DNA of 64,000 bases. Origin: Mycobacterium sp. IDR2000157661 (GTDB lineage: Bacteria; Actinomycetota; Actinomycetes; Mycobacteriales; Mycobacteriaceae). Shown piece by piece: positions 18,649 to 27,048 of this stretch. The notes beneath the pieces are model-generated. The model searched no databases and was not told where the DNA came from. It saw nothing but the letters and a program-made list of their open reading frames with translations. The stretch spans positions 1,054,001 to 1,118,000 of the forward strand of contig NZ_CP081006.1 of the NCBI RefSeq assembly GCF_022317005.1, read 5' to 3'. A program made the translations under genes and the position numbers. Numbering within the stretch: position 1 is the first letter of the stretch; every line of letters starts with the position of its first letter.

Positions 18649-19161
18649 ATGTCACGGCGGAGGACCTACACCGTCGCGTTCGATCTGCCGCCGGAGAAAA
18701 TCCACCAGGACCTGACCAGCCCCGAGTACTGGCACGGGCTGATCGAGGTCTATCGGGAGTTCACCCCCTCGGAGCTCACCTCGTTGGGCACAGACGACGG
18801 TGGAATCGACGTCGAGTTCGTCCACAATCTGCCGCGATCGGACCTGCCTGCGGTGGCGCGCCACGCGTTGCCCACCGACGTGGTGGTCACCCGTCGTCAG
18901 CGCCTCGACACCTTCGACCACTCGCGTAACCGTGCAACGGGCACGTACTCCGCGTCGATTCCGCACGCACCCGGCCGGTTGTCCGGCCAGTATGCGCTCA
19001 CCGAGACCGCTACCGGCAGTCGGCTTCAGTACGAAAGCGTCTGCAAAGTCTGGGTGCCGCTGATCGGCGGCTCGGTGGAGGAGATGATCCTCGACGGAAT
19101 CACCGACCTGTTCGACGGCGAACGTCGGTTCACCGCGGACTGGATCGCCGAGCGTCACTGA
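18649..19161 (+). CDS. DUF2505 protein, second of a tandem pair
   Basis: This protein also has 170 residues and the same layout as its upstream neighbour. It has an N-terminal YTVAFDLPPEKIHQDLTSPEYW, a central VTRRQRLDTFDHSRNRATGTYSA, and a C-terminal GGSVEEMILDGITDLFDGERRFTADWI. The identical length and colinear motifs indicate tandem duplication followed by strong divergence. M. tuberculosis has only one copy at this position. The ligand and function are unknown. Confidence 0.84.
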   Translation: MSRRRTYTVAFDLPPEKIHQDLTSPEYWHGLIEVYREFTPSELTSLGTDDGGIDVEFVHNLPRSDLPAVARHALPTDVVVTRRQRLDTFDHSRNRATGTYSASIPHAPGRLSGQYALTETATGSRLQYESVCKVWVPLIGGSVEEMILDGITDLFDGERRFTADWIAERH

Positions 19162-19210
19162 ACCGGCGTGGGTCACGGCCATTCCCGACGCCGCTCCCTA
19201 GAATCGGGGC

Positions 19211-19999
19211 ATGTCCGGCCCAATCGGCCAGTTGACGCGTGGCACCACCGGATACAACCGCTTGCGCCGCAGCGATCGATGGCTGGTGCACTCGCCCCGG
19301 GTCCGCGCCGCGCTGCTGTCGGCCGCCGACCCGTTGGTGGTCGACCTCGGTTACGGCGCGCTGCCGGTCACCACCCTCGAGCTAGCGGCGCGACTACGAC
19401 TGCTACGCAACGACATTCGGGTCGTCGGCCTGGAGATCGACCCCGAGCGGGTACGCGCTGCCCGCGAAAACGCCGACGACGATGTGGAATTCGGCCTCGG
19501 CGGGTTCGAGTTGGCGGGGATGAGGCCGGTTCTGGTGCGGGCGTTCAACGTGCTGCGTCAGTATCCGGTAGAGGCGGTCGCCGACGCGTGGTCGACGATG
19601 CAACGGCACCTTGCCCCCGGTGGACTGATCGTCGACGGCACGTGCGACGAGTTGGGCCGGCGCTGCTGCTGGCTCCTGCTCGACGCCGGCGGACCGGTGA
19701 GCCTGACGCTGGCCTGCGACCCGTTCGCCATCGACCGCCCCTCCGATCTGGCCGAGCGGCTGCCCAAGGTGCTGATCCACCACAACGTCGAGGGCCAACC
19801 GATCCACGCCCTGCTCGCAGCCGCCGACCGCGCATGGGCCAGCGTCGCGGGCCACGGCGTCTTCGGCCCACGCGTGCGGTGGCGGGCGATGCTGGAGCTG
19901 TTGCACCACAACGGTTTTCCCGTCGATCCGGCGAGGCGCCGGATGCGCGACGGGGTGCTCACGGTGCCGTGGCCGACGGTGGCGCCGACTCTGCCCTGA
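19211..19999 (+). CDS. SAM-dependent methyltransferase-like protein
   Basis: The protein has 262 residues and a Rossmann-like class I methyltransferase core. It contains VVDLGYGALPVTTLELAARL (motif I, with Tyr in place of the second Gly of GxG), VVGLEIDPERVRAARENA (motif II acidic residue) and GGLIVDGTCDELGRRCCWLLL. The substrate is unknown. Its 3' end overlaps the convergent symporter gene by 41 bases, so both coding ends constrain each other. Confidence 0.78.
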   Translation: MSGPIGQLTRGTTGYNRLRRSDRWLVHSPRVRAALLSAADPLVVDLGYGALPVTTLELAARLRLLRNDIRVVGLEIDPERVRAARENADDDVEFGLGGFELAGMRPVLVRAFNVLRQYPVEAVADAWSTMQRHLAPGGLIVDGTCDELGRRCCWLLLDAGGPVSLTLACDPFAIDRPSDLAERLPKVLIHHNVEGQPIHALLAAADRAWASVAGHGVFGPRVRWRAMLELLHHNGFPVDPARRRMRDGVLTVPWPTVAPTLP

Positions 20000-21509
20000 C
20001 GAGATCCGCCTCGGCCTCGGCGATTTCGGCTTCCGCCAGCGCCTCGTCGAGGTCCTCGGCGACCCGGATGTCGAGCCCGCGCAGCGGCGAAGCCGGCATC
20101 ACGAGGGCAACCGTGACGTAGGTGAGCAGCGACGACGCGAACGCGATGAAGGTCGGCCAGCCGTCGAACGCGGCGTCGAACACCCCGTTGGGCAGGTACA
20201 GAATGGTGTTGTCGACGCCGTACATCGTCGGCGTCATCGCGAACAGCACCAGTCGCACGGTCAGGCCGACGGCGATCGCCGCGCCTGCCGCCAGCGCCGT
20301 CCCCTTGCGCCAGACCAGTCCGAGGACGAACGGCACCAGCAGGCAGGCCAGCAGCAGGTCGAACGCGAGGGTGAGCAGGATGCCGGTCTGGGGCACCCTG
20401 ATCGCGAAGACCACCGCGACCACCACCACCGGCACCATCGCCCACCGGGTGGCCCGCAACAGCGGATCGGCGCGCCCCTCGATGTGGACCCGGCGCACAC
20501 CGCCGATGTTGCGCACCGCCACCGCGGCCGTGCCCAGGATCGCGCCGTTGGCGGTGCTCATCGACGCGCCCACGATGCCCGCGAGCAGCAGCACGGTCAG
20601 CCCGATCGGCGCGTACTGGTCGAGCAGCACGAACAACACCGGACCGCTGCTGTCCGCGGGCACGATCGCCGTCGAGGCAAGAGCGACGAGCGCGAACGGG
20701 ATGCCGATCGCCGCCGCGCCCGCCGCGCCGACGAAACAGGCCCGCCGGGCGACCTGAGGTGAGCGCGCCGAGAAGATGCGCTGCATGAAGTCGATCGCCA
20801 CGATGTCGCCGATACCGAGCGCGATCAACGTGGCCCAGTTGACGGTGGCGCCCTGCGCGGGATCGGAGAGCTGCCCGAAGTCGAAGGGCCCCATGCCGTC
20901 CGGGATCGTCAACCCGTACGCCACCGCCACCCAGATCAGCGTCGCGATGGCGCCGACGAGGATCAGCGACATCTGGATGATGGCGGTGTACGCGTCGGCC
21001 AGCATGCCGCCTGCGGCGGTGTAGGCCAGCACGATCGCCACGATCAGCACCACGCCGAGCCAGTACGGGAAGCCCACGAAGTACTCGAAGAGGAACCCGC
21101 CGGCGACCAGGTTGCCCGCCACCAGGATCGCGAAGGCGAGCATCATCAGCACCGCCGCGGCGACCTCGACCGGGCGGCCGAACCGTAGGCGGTAGTAGTC
21201 CGGGAGGGTGGTCAGCCCCATCCGGTTCATCGGTGCGGCGAAGAACAGGCCCGTGAGGAAAAGGCACAGCGCCAGCCCCAGCGGCAGGGTCGCGCCGGCC
21301 CAGAAGCCGAACTGCGACGTCAGATCGGTGTTGCCGAGGGTGGCGTTGGTGTCGACGGCCTGACCCATCAGCGCCGCGCCCACCAGTGGCAGCGTCAGGC
21401 TGCGCCCGGCCACCAGGAAGTTGGCGCTGTCGCCGCCGACGCGGCGGGCCACCCAGAACCCGACGAGGACGACGACGGCGACGCTGATGCCTACTCCGAG
21501 AAGGATCAT
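19959..21509 (-). CDS. Sodium:solute symporter (SSS family), riboswitch-controlled, candidate guanidine transporter
   Basis: The protein has 516 residues with about 13 hydrophobic segments beginning MILLGVGISVAVVVLVGFWV. SSS-type features include the early GRSLTLPLVGAALMGQAVDTNATLG loop and YRLRFGRPVEVAA. The 40-residue cytoplasmic tail is rich in Glu and Ala. SSS proteins import small solutes with sodium. The leader carries a guanidine-I riboswitch, and the divergent neighbour is a guanidine-hydrolase-like enzyme. I therefore infer that the substrate is guanidine or a close guanidino compound; the sequence alone does not prove this. A Shine-Dalgarno AAGGAGA lies at 21516-21522. Confidence 0.85.
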   Translation of the reverse strand: MILLGVGISVAVVVLVGFWVARRVGGDSANFLVAGRSLTLPLVGAALMGQAVDTNATLGNTDLTSQFGFWAGATLPLGLALCLFLTGLFFAAPMNRMGLTTLPDYYRLRFGRPVEVAAAVLMMLAFAILVAGNLVAGGFLFEYFVGFPYWLGVVLIVAIVLAYTAAGGMLADAYTAIIQMSLILVGAIATLIWVAVAYGLTIPDGMGPFDFGQLSDPAQGATVNWATLIALGIGDIVAIDFMQRIFSARSPQVARRACFVGAAGAAAIGIPFALVALASTAIVPADSSGPVLFVLLDQYAPIGLTVLLLAGIVGASMSTANGAILGTAAVAVRNIGGVRRVHIEGRADPLLRATRWAMVPVVVVAVVFAIRVPQTGILLTLAFDLLLACLLVPFVLGLVWRKGTALAAGAAIAVGLTVRLVLFAMTPTMYGVDNTILYLPNGVFDAAFDGWPTFIAFASSLLTYVTVALVMPASPLRGLDIRVAEDLDEALAEAEIAEAEADLVRAESAPPSATAP

Positions 21510-21529
21510 CGGAAGTCTCCTTGAGCGGT

Positions 21530-21626
21530 ATGGAGCCTCCCGGGCTTTTCTCCCGCCGTGGAACGGTCACCGCGTCGCGACCGCCTGCGTCTCTCGGACC
21601 AGACCCGGCGGGCGGCGGAACCCTAG
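21530..21626 (-). ncRNA. Guanidine-I (ykkC) riboswitch in the symporter leader
   Basis: Read on the minus strand, three hallmark blocks of the ykkC guanidine-I class occur in order. They are CTAGGGTTCCG at 21626-21616, GGTCCGAGAG at 21600-21591, and ACGGCGGGAGAAAAGCCCGG at 21559-21540 followed by GAGG. Between them are GC-rich stems that fit P1b/P2. A further hairpin (CTCACG...CGTGAG) sits just 5'. The aptamer ends about 20 bases before the gene start. The Shine-Dalgarno AAGGAGA at 21516-21522 could pair with GGCTCC at the aptamer 3' edge, and no U-tract terminator is seen, so translational control is likely. In this class ligand binding turns expression on. Confidence 0.93.
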
Positions 21627-21698
21627 ACGCGCCTCACGCGAATGAACGTGAGTCGCTTGTAGAAAAGCGTCGTGCTGTTACGGCGGGCCGCGTCGCGG

Positions 21699-21714
21699 GT
21701 TAACGCTCTGTTGC
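21699..21714 (-). promoter_or_regulatory. Candidate GlnR-like nitrogen-control site
   Basis: On the minus strand GCAAC-AGAGCG-TTAAC matches the mycobacterial GlnR half-site pattern GnnAC-n6-GnAAC with one mismatch. It lies between the divergent symporter and hydrolase genes, where nitrogen control would make sense. The remaining bases up to 21899 show no other motif that I recognise. Confidence 0.35.
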
Positions 21715-21899
21715 GATTCCGGTGCCGAGACTGAACTTGTGCACCAATAAGGCCGGGATTGTCGTGCACGAGCTCAGATTCGGCGTCCCGGTGGCGCGTC
21801 GGCCGATCGCTGCCAAGATGAGTAGCCAGGAGCTCAGTGGCTCCCCGGACGAGGTGTGCCGTACCCGGTCAGCGACAAGACGGCGCGTGAGGAGCACCC

Positions 21900-23036
21900 G
21901 TGACCGAGCAACCCCCCAACGCCGAAGGCGCCTGGGCGCAGCAGGCCGAGGCCCGCCTGCCGGACCGGCGCGAGCGAGAGGAGATCGAACGCAGCCTGGC
22001 ACACGGGTTGGAGGCGGCGCCGACGATCAACGACCGGCGCATCTCGACGTTCGTGCGCGGCGAGTTGCCGCACTTCGCCGGTGAGCGCGGCACGTTCCTG
22101 AAGTGTCCGTTCATCGAGGACGTGAACCAGGTCGACGACGCCGAGGTGGCGATCTTCGGGGTGCCGCTCGACGCAGGCGCCACATACCGGCCCGGCACCC
22201 GGTTCGGCCCACAGGGCATTCGCCGTTCGACCAACCTGTTCGGCACCTACAACTACGAGTCCGGCGTCGACCTGCGCGAGCAACTCAATATGGTCGACAT
22301 CGGCGACGTGTTCACGATCCCGGGCAATCTGGAGAAGTCGTTCGACCAGATCAGTCAGGCCATGGCGCACGTCGCCGGGAAGGGCGTCATGCCCGTGGTG
22401 CTCGGCGGCGACCACTCGATCGGCTTCCCGACCGTGCGCGGGCTGGCGCCCTACCTGGACGGCAACGTCGGCATCATCCACTTCGACCGCCACGTCGACA
22501 CCCAGGAGACCGACCTCGACGAGCGCATGCACACCACGCCGTGGTTCCATGCGACGAACATCAAGGACGCGCCGGCGACGAACCTGGTGCAGATCGGCAT
22601 CGGCGGCTGGCAGGCGCCGCGGGCCGGCGTCAAGGTCGGCCGCGAGCGCAAGTCCACGGTGATCACGGTCGGCGACGTCGAACGGGTGGGCATAGAAAAA
22701 ATTGCGGAAGTCGCCCTTGAAGTCGCGTGGAAGGACGCGAAGGCGGTGTACCTGTCGTTCGACATCGACGTCATCGACGCAGGCTTCGTGCCGGGCACCG
22801 GGTGGCCCGAGCCTGGCGGGCTGCTGCCCCGCGAGGCGCTCAACCTCATCAAGCTGGTGTCCGAGCCCGGGCTGGCCGGCATCGAGGTCGTCGAGTGCTC
22901 GCCGCCGTACGACTGGGCCGAGCAGACGGCGCTGCTGAGCTCGCGGGTGATCCTCGACAGCCTGGCGGCCCAGATCCGCTCCGGCAAGCTCGGCAACAAG
23001 GCGGCCTCACTGCAGCGTCCCGCCTGGGGTCCCTGA
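21900..23036 (+). CDS. Ureohydrolase, agmatinase-like, candidate guanidine hydrolase (GdmH-like)
   Basis: The protein has 378 residues, about 70 longer at the N-terminus than a typical agmatinase. The GTG start at 21900 follows GAGGAGC. Arginase-fold metal ligands are present: GGDHS (His172), FDRHVDT (Asp196, His198, Asp200) and SFDIDVID (Asp288, Asp290). The middle motif is DRHVD instead of the usual DAHxD. The family hydrolyses guanidino groups to urea using Mn or Ni. The long N-terminus, the DRHVD variant and the guanidine riboswitch next door fit the Ni-dependent guanidine hydrolases (Sll1077 type) better than agmatinase. No nickel chaperone genes (hypA/hypB-like) are nearby. Confidence 0.82.
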   Translation: MTEQPPNAEGAWAQQAEARLPDRREREEIERSLAHGLEAAPTINDRRISTFVRGELPHFAGERGTFLKCPFIEDVNQVDDAEVAIFGVPLDAGATYRPGTRFGPQGIRRSTNLFGTYNYESGVDLREQLNMVDIGDVFTIPGNLEKSFDQISQAMAHVAGKGVMPVVLGGDHSIGFPTVRGLAPYLDGNVGIIHFDRHVDTQETDLDERMHTTPWFHATNIKDAPATNLVQIGIGGWQAPRAGVKVGRERKSTVITVGDVERVGIEKIAEVALEVAWKDAKAVYLSFDIDVIDAGFVPGTGWPEPGGLLPREALNLIKLVSEPGLAGIEVVECSPPYDWAEQTALLSSRVILDSLAAQIRSGKLGNKAASLQRPAWGP

Positions 23037-23062
23037 CTCCGGTCACGACGTAGGCTGGCGCG

Positions 23063-23899
23063 ATGCGGATTGCGCTGGCGCAGATCCTCTCCGGTACCGA
23101 CCCGTCGGCGAACCTGGCGACGGTCGAGGAGAACACCCGCCGCGCCGCCGACGAGGGCGCGCGCATGGTGCTGTTCCCCGAGGCCACGATGTGCCGGTTC
23201 GGCGTGCCGCTGGCGCCGATCGCCGAGCCGATCGACGGGCCGTGGGCCGACGGCGTGCGCGCGATCGCCGACTGCGCGGGGATCGTCGTCGTCGCGGGCA
23301 TGTTCACTCCTGTCGAGGGAGACCGTGCCGGGCGCGTCACCAACACGCTGATCGCAACCGGCGCAAGCTCCGACGGTTCAATCGACGCGCACTACGATAA
23401 GATCCACCTCTACGACGCTTACGGCTTCGCCGAGTCCAAGACCGTGGCGCCGGGTCGCGAACCCGTGGTCATCACGGTCGACGGGGTGAAGGTCGGCCTG
23501 AGCCTGTGCTACGACGTCCGCTTCCCGGAGTTGTATGTCGAGTTGGCCGCGCGCGGCGCGCAGCTGATCACGGTGCACGCGTCGTGGGGCAGCGGCCCCG
23601 GCAAGCTCGAGCAGTGGACGCTGCTGGCCCGCGCCCGCGCCATCGACACGACCGGATATGTCGCCGCAGTGGACCAGGCACGCCCGACGGACGAGGAGGT
23701 GGCCGTCGGGCCCACCGGCGTGGGCGGCAGCCTGGTCGCCTCCCCGGTCGGTGAGGTCGTGTCGGCGGCGGGCGCGGACCCGCAGTTGGTGGTCTGCGAC
23801 ATCGACCTCGACGCGGGGCGAAAGCTGCGCGAGACGATCGCGGTGATGGACAACCGCGCGGAGTTCACCCGGCTCGGTAGGGCAGAATCGCGGGGGTGA
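23063..23899 (+). CDS. Carbon-nitrogen hydrolase (nitrilase superfamily, Rv0480c-like)
   Basis: The protein has 278 residues and the complete catalytic triad: Glu in VLFPEATMC, Lys in HYDKIHLYD and Cys in SLCYDVRFPELY. These enzymes hydrolyse amides; close relatives include omega-amidase-like and deaminated-glutathione amidases. Rv0480c exists in M. tuberculosis without the upstream hydrolase, so a role outside guanidine use is likely. The gene follows the ureohydrolase by 26 bases and overlaps the next gene by GTGA. Confidence 0.88.
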   Translation: MRIALAQILSGTDPSANLATVEENTRRAADEGARMVLFPEATMCRFGVPLAPIAEPIDGPWADGVRAIADCAGIVVVAGMFTPVEGDRAGRVTNTLIATGASSDGSIDAHYDKIHLYDAYGFAESKTVAPGREPVVITVDGVKVGLSLCYDVRFPELYVELAARGAQLITVHASWGSGPGKLEQWTLLARARAIDTTGYVAAVDQARPTDEEVAVGPTGVGGSLVASPVGEVVSAAGADPQLVVCDIDLDAGRKLRETIAVMDNRAEFTRLGRAESRG

Positions 23900-24789
23900 C
23901 CGACCCCTGGGCCCGCCCCAACCAGCCGCCTCCCCCGCCGTCGTCACCGCAGGGTCCGCCGCCCGGATACCCTCCCGCGCCGCCGTCACCGCAGGGTGCC
24001 CCGTCACCGCAGGGTGCCCCGCCGCCGCAGGAGCCGAAGTCGGGTTCCCGGCTCAAGAACCTGTTCCGCGACCCGCTGTCGATCGTGTTGGTCGTGGTCA
24101 TCGTCGTGGCCCTGGTGCTGGCGGGCCTGCTCGGCGGTGAGCTGTACGCCCGCAGCCGCGCCAACGATGTGGTGGCCGCGTCTGTGTCGTGCGTGGTCGA
24201 GGACGAGGCGACGGCGTCGTTCGGGGTGATGCCGCCGTTCCTGCTGCAGCACATGACCGGCCATTACACCAACATCCACATCGAGACCGCGGGCAATCAG
24301 ATCCGCGAGGCCAAGGGCATGAAGGTCGACATCTACGTCGAGGACGTGAGGCTCGAAGACACGCCTGACTCGGGCGGTTCGGTCGGCTCGATCGTCGCCG
24401 ACATCACGTGGTCGTCGGAGGGGATCCTGCAGACGATCTCGGATTCGGTCCCGCTGATCGGCGCGTTCGTCAGCGGCGTCTCGACCAATCCGTCCGAAGG
24501 CACCGTCGAGTTGGAGGGCCCGCTGGGCAGTATCACGACCAAGCCCACCGTGGTCGACGGCGGCATCGAACTCCAGGTGACGGAACTGACCGGACTCGGG
24601 TTCTCGCTGCCTCGGGAGGCGGTCCAGCCGGCGCTCGACGTGTTCACCGCGCAGTTGACCCAGGACTACCCGATGAACATCAAGGCCGACTCGGTCACGG
24701 TCACCGACACCGGTGTCGATAGCCGGTTCTCCACCCAGGACGCCGAACTCCCGAAGGGCCAGCAGGACCCCTGCTTTGCCGGGATCTGA
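23896..24789 (+). CDS. Membrane-anchored DUF2993/LmeA-like protein (Rv0479c-like)
   Basis: The protein has 297 residues. A Pro/Gln-rich cytoplasmic N-terminus of about 50 residues contains SPQGAP-type repeats. One transmembrane helix follows (SIVLVVVIVVALVLAGLLGG), then a periplasmic DUF2993-like domain. The start GTG overlaps the previous stop as GTGA. DUF2993 proteins such as LmeA bind phospholipids and affect lipomannan synthesis. Applying that here is inference. Confidence 0.8.
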   Translation: MTDPWARPNQPPPPPSSPQGPPPGYPPAPPSPQGAPSPQGAPPPQEPKSGSRLKNLFRDPLSIVLVVVIVVALVLAGLLGGELYARSRANDVVAASVSCVVEDEATASFGVMPPFLLQHMTGHYTNIHIETAGNQIREAKGMKVDIYVEDVRLEDTPDSGGSVGSIVADITWSSEGILQTISDSVPLIGAFVSGVSTNPSEGTVELEGPLGSITTKPTVVDGGIELQVTELTGLGFSLPREAVQPALDVFTAQLTQDYPMNIKADSVTVTDTGVDSRFSTQDAELPKGQQDPCFAGI

Positions 24790-24842
24790 GGTCAGCGCTC
24801 ACGGTGACCCGGGCGTCGCCCGAGTGCGACGACGCCAGGTCG

Positions 24843-25517
24843 TCACGTAATTCCGTCGAGCACGGCGCGGGTGCCGGAGAGGCCGAGCCGGGTCGCACCG
24901 GCGTCGAGCATCGCCACCGCGTCGCCTGCCATACGGATTCCACCGCTGGCCTTGACCTGCGGGCCGACCGTCGACATCAGCTCGACGGCGCGCACGGAGG
25001 CGCCGCCAGCCGGATGGAATCCGGTGGAGGTCTTGACGAAGTCGGCGCCCGCGTCGGCGGCGGCCGTACACGCGTCGAGCAGTGTCTGTTCGTCACCGAG
25101 CATCAGCAGCGCGGCCGATTCGACGATCACCTTCAGGGTGACGCGCTGCGCGATCGCCGCCCGGACCGCGGCGACGTCGGAGCGGACCACCGCCGTCTCG
25201 CCGTTGAGTGCGGCGCCGACGTCGATCACCATGTCGACCTCGTCGGCGCCCGCCTCGACCGCCAGCCGGGCCTCCTCGGCCTTGACGGCGGAGACGTGCT
25301 TACCTGACGGGAATCCCACGACCGCACACAGCTTCTGGGCCGGCGAGCGGGCCTGCGCGGCGATCGGCACCATCGACGGCGACACGCAAATCGCGTAGAC
25401 GCCGAGCGCGGCGGCCTCCTCGGTCAGGCGCGCGACGTCGGCGTGTGTCGCCTCGGGTTTGAGCAGCGTGTGATCGACGAGTGCGGCAACCTCTTCGCGG
25501 CGGTAGGCACCAGGCAC
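24843..25517 (-). CDS. deoC: Deoxyribose-phosphate aldolase
   Basis: DeoC cleaves 2-deoxyribose-5-phosphate to glyceraldehyde-3-phosphate and acetaldehyde in deoxynucleoside catabolism. The 224 residues show [32 protein letters not shown], the Lys in LKVIVES and the Schiff-base Lys in [13 protein letters not shown]. The GTG at 25517 overlaps the upstream stop as TAGTG and gives the same length as M. tuberculosis DeoC. The longer frame is rejected because it runs through the neighbouring gene. Confidence 0.95.
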   Translation of the reverse strand: MPGAYRREEVAALVDHTLLKPEATHADVARLTEEAAALGVYAICVSPSMVPIAAQARSPAQKLCAVVGFPSGKHVSAVKAEEARLAVEAGADEVDMVIDVGAALNGETAVVRSDVAAVRAAIAQRVTLKVIVESAALLMLGDEQTLLDACTAAADAGADFVKTSTGFHPAGGASVRAVELMSTVGPQVKASGGIRMAGDAVAMLDAGATRLGLSGTRAVLDGIT

Positions 25518-25978
25518 TAGAACGGTTCTTCGGTGCCGCCGGGATTGCAGCCGGCGGCCAGCATCTGCTCCTCGGTGACCTCGGGCCGCCACGGTTCGAG
25601 GTTCCAGCTGCTCTTGCCGGGCTCGCTGAGCTCGGCGAACTCCCAGTGGCAGACGAACTGCGGCTTCATGCCGGGGATGTCGGCGTCGGGTGACAGCGCC
25701 AGCACCTCGGCCCACGCGTGCTCGGCCTGCGTTTCGGTGGCCAGCCCCGACGCCTCACGCCCAGCGGCCGTGGGATACACCCGCAGGCTGGACAGGTCAC
25801 CCCATTTCGCCCACTCCACATGGTCGACGTACGGAGGGGGCGGGCTGGGGGCGGCGGATGCGACGGGGGCCACCGCGAGCGGAGCGAGCAATCCAACCAC
25901 CGCGAGCGGAGCGAGCAATCCAACCACCGCGAGCGGAGCGAGCAATCCAACCACCGCGAGGGTGGCGGCACGGCGCAC
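25517..25978 (-). CDS. Secreted DUF2599-like protein (Rv0477-like) with repeat-expanded signal peptide
   Basis: The protein has 153 residues. An N-terminal signal peptide, [11 protein letters not shown] followed by three nine-residue [13 protein letters not shown] units and ending ASAA, is encoded by 27-bp tandem repeats. The mature part starts [27 protein letters not shown] and contains two Cys (one in FVCHWEF, one in AAGCNPGG). It resembles Rv0477, a secreted protein of unknown function. It overlaps Rv0476-like upstream and deoC downstream by one base each (TAGTG), implying a tight operon. Confidence 0.87.
   Translation of the reverse strand: MRRAATLAVVGLLAPLAVVGLLAPLAVVGLLAPLAVAPVASAAPSPPPPYVDHVEWAKWGDLSSLRVYPTAAGREASGLATETQAEHAWAEVLALSPDADIPGMKPQFVCHWEFAELSEPGKSSWNLEPWRPEVTEEQMLAAGCNPGGTEEPF
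25870..25960. repeat. 27-bp tandem repeat, 3.4 copies, inside a signal peptide
   Basis: Copies at 25870-25896, 25897-25923 and 25924-25950 are identical (CCACCGCGAGCGGAGCGAGC then AATCCAA), followed by a 10-base partial copy. The unit is in frame, so copy-number change lengthens the hydrophobic core of the signal peptide by nine residues at a time. Confidence 0.97.
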
Positions 25979-26271
25979 TAGCGGGACTTCCCCTGAATCT
26001 CGAGCAGCTTGGGCCGCACGTCGACCAGATAGACACCCGCGGCGACCGCCGCGATCGCGAGCCCGAAGACCGAGGGGCTGGCGAGGCTGAGGATCAGCGC
26101 GAAGGCGCCGGCGCCGCCAATGATGGCCAGCCAGGCCGGCTTCGTCAGTTTGCCCGCCGCAGTGTAGGCGTCAGGTCGCTGCCGAGCCGCGTGGAGGAAG
26201 GCGTATATGGTCGCGCCCAAGACAGCGGCCATGAGAACAAGAAGGACGATCTCCATCAGCTGGAAAACCAC
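25978..26271 (-). CDS. Small membrane protein (Rv0476-like, DUF2516)
   Basis: The protein has 97 residues and three hydrophobic segments ([54 protein letters not shown]). GTG at 26271 is used, and an ATG five codons inside is an equally good start. It heads the Rv0476-Rv0477-deoC run on the minus strand. The function is unknown. Confidence 0.82.
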   Translation of the reverse strand: MVFQLMEIVLLVLMAAVLGATIYAFLHAARQRPDAYTAAGKLTKPAWLAIIGGAGAFALILSLASPSVFGLAIAAVAAGVYLVDVRPKLLEIQGKSR

Positions 26272-26333
26272 GAGTCCAGACTAAGTGGAGATCGTCCCCT
26301 TGGTCGACTTTGGGCCCTGAGACCCGCTGACGA

Positions 26334-26969
<636 letters not shown>

Positions 26970-27048
26970 GGTGTGTGTTCCTTTCCACGAGATTTGCTTC
27001 TGATGATTTGGCTTGTCGAATGACGGCCACTAGGGCCATTGGTCTGCG

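Noticed and set aside
19558..21570. Very long alternative frame of 670 codons antisense to the methyltransferase and in another frame of the symporter
   Set aside because: Its composition is Arg/Gly/Pro-rich shadow coding with no domain. The symporter frame has clear transmembrane segments and SSS motifs.
21722..21899. Possible mini-ykkC or guanidine-III element in the hydrolase leader
   Set aside because: An ACGA occurs in CCCCGGACGAGG but no paired hairpins with ACGR loops can be formed.
25518..25715. N-terminal extension of deoC
   Set aside because: It overlaps the Rv0477-like gene in another frame. The TAGTG junction gives the correct family length.
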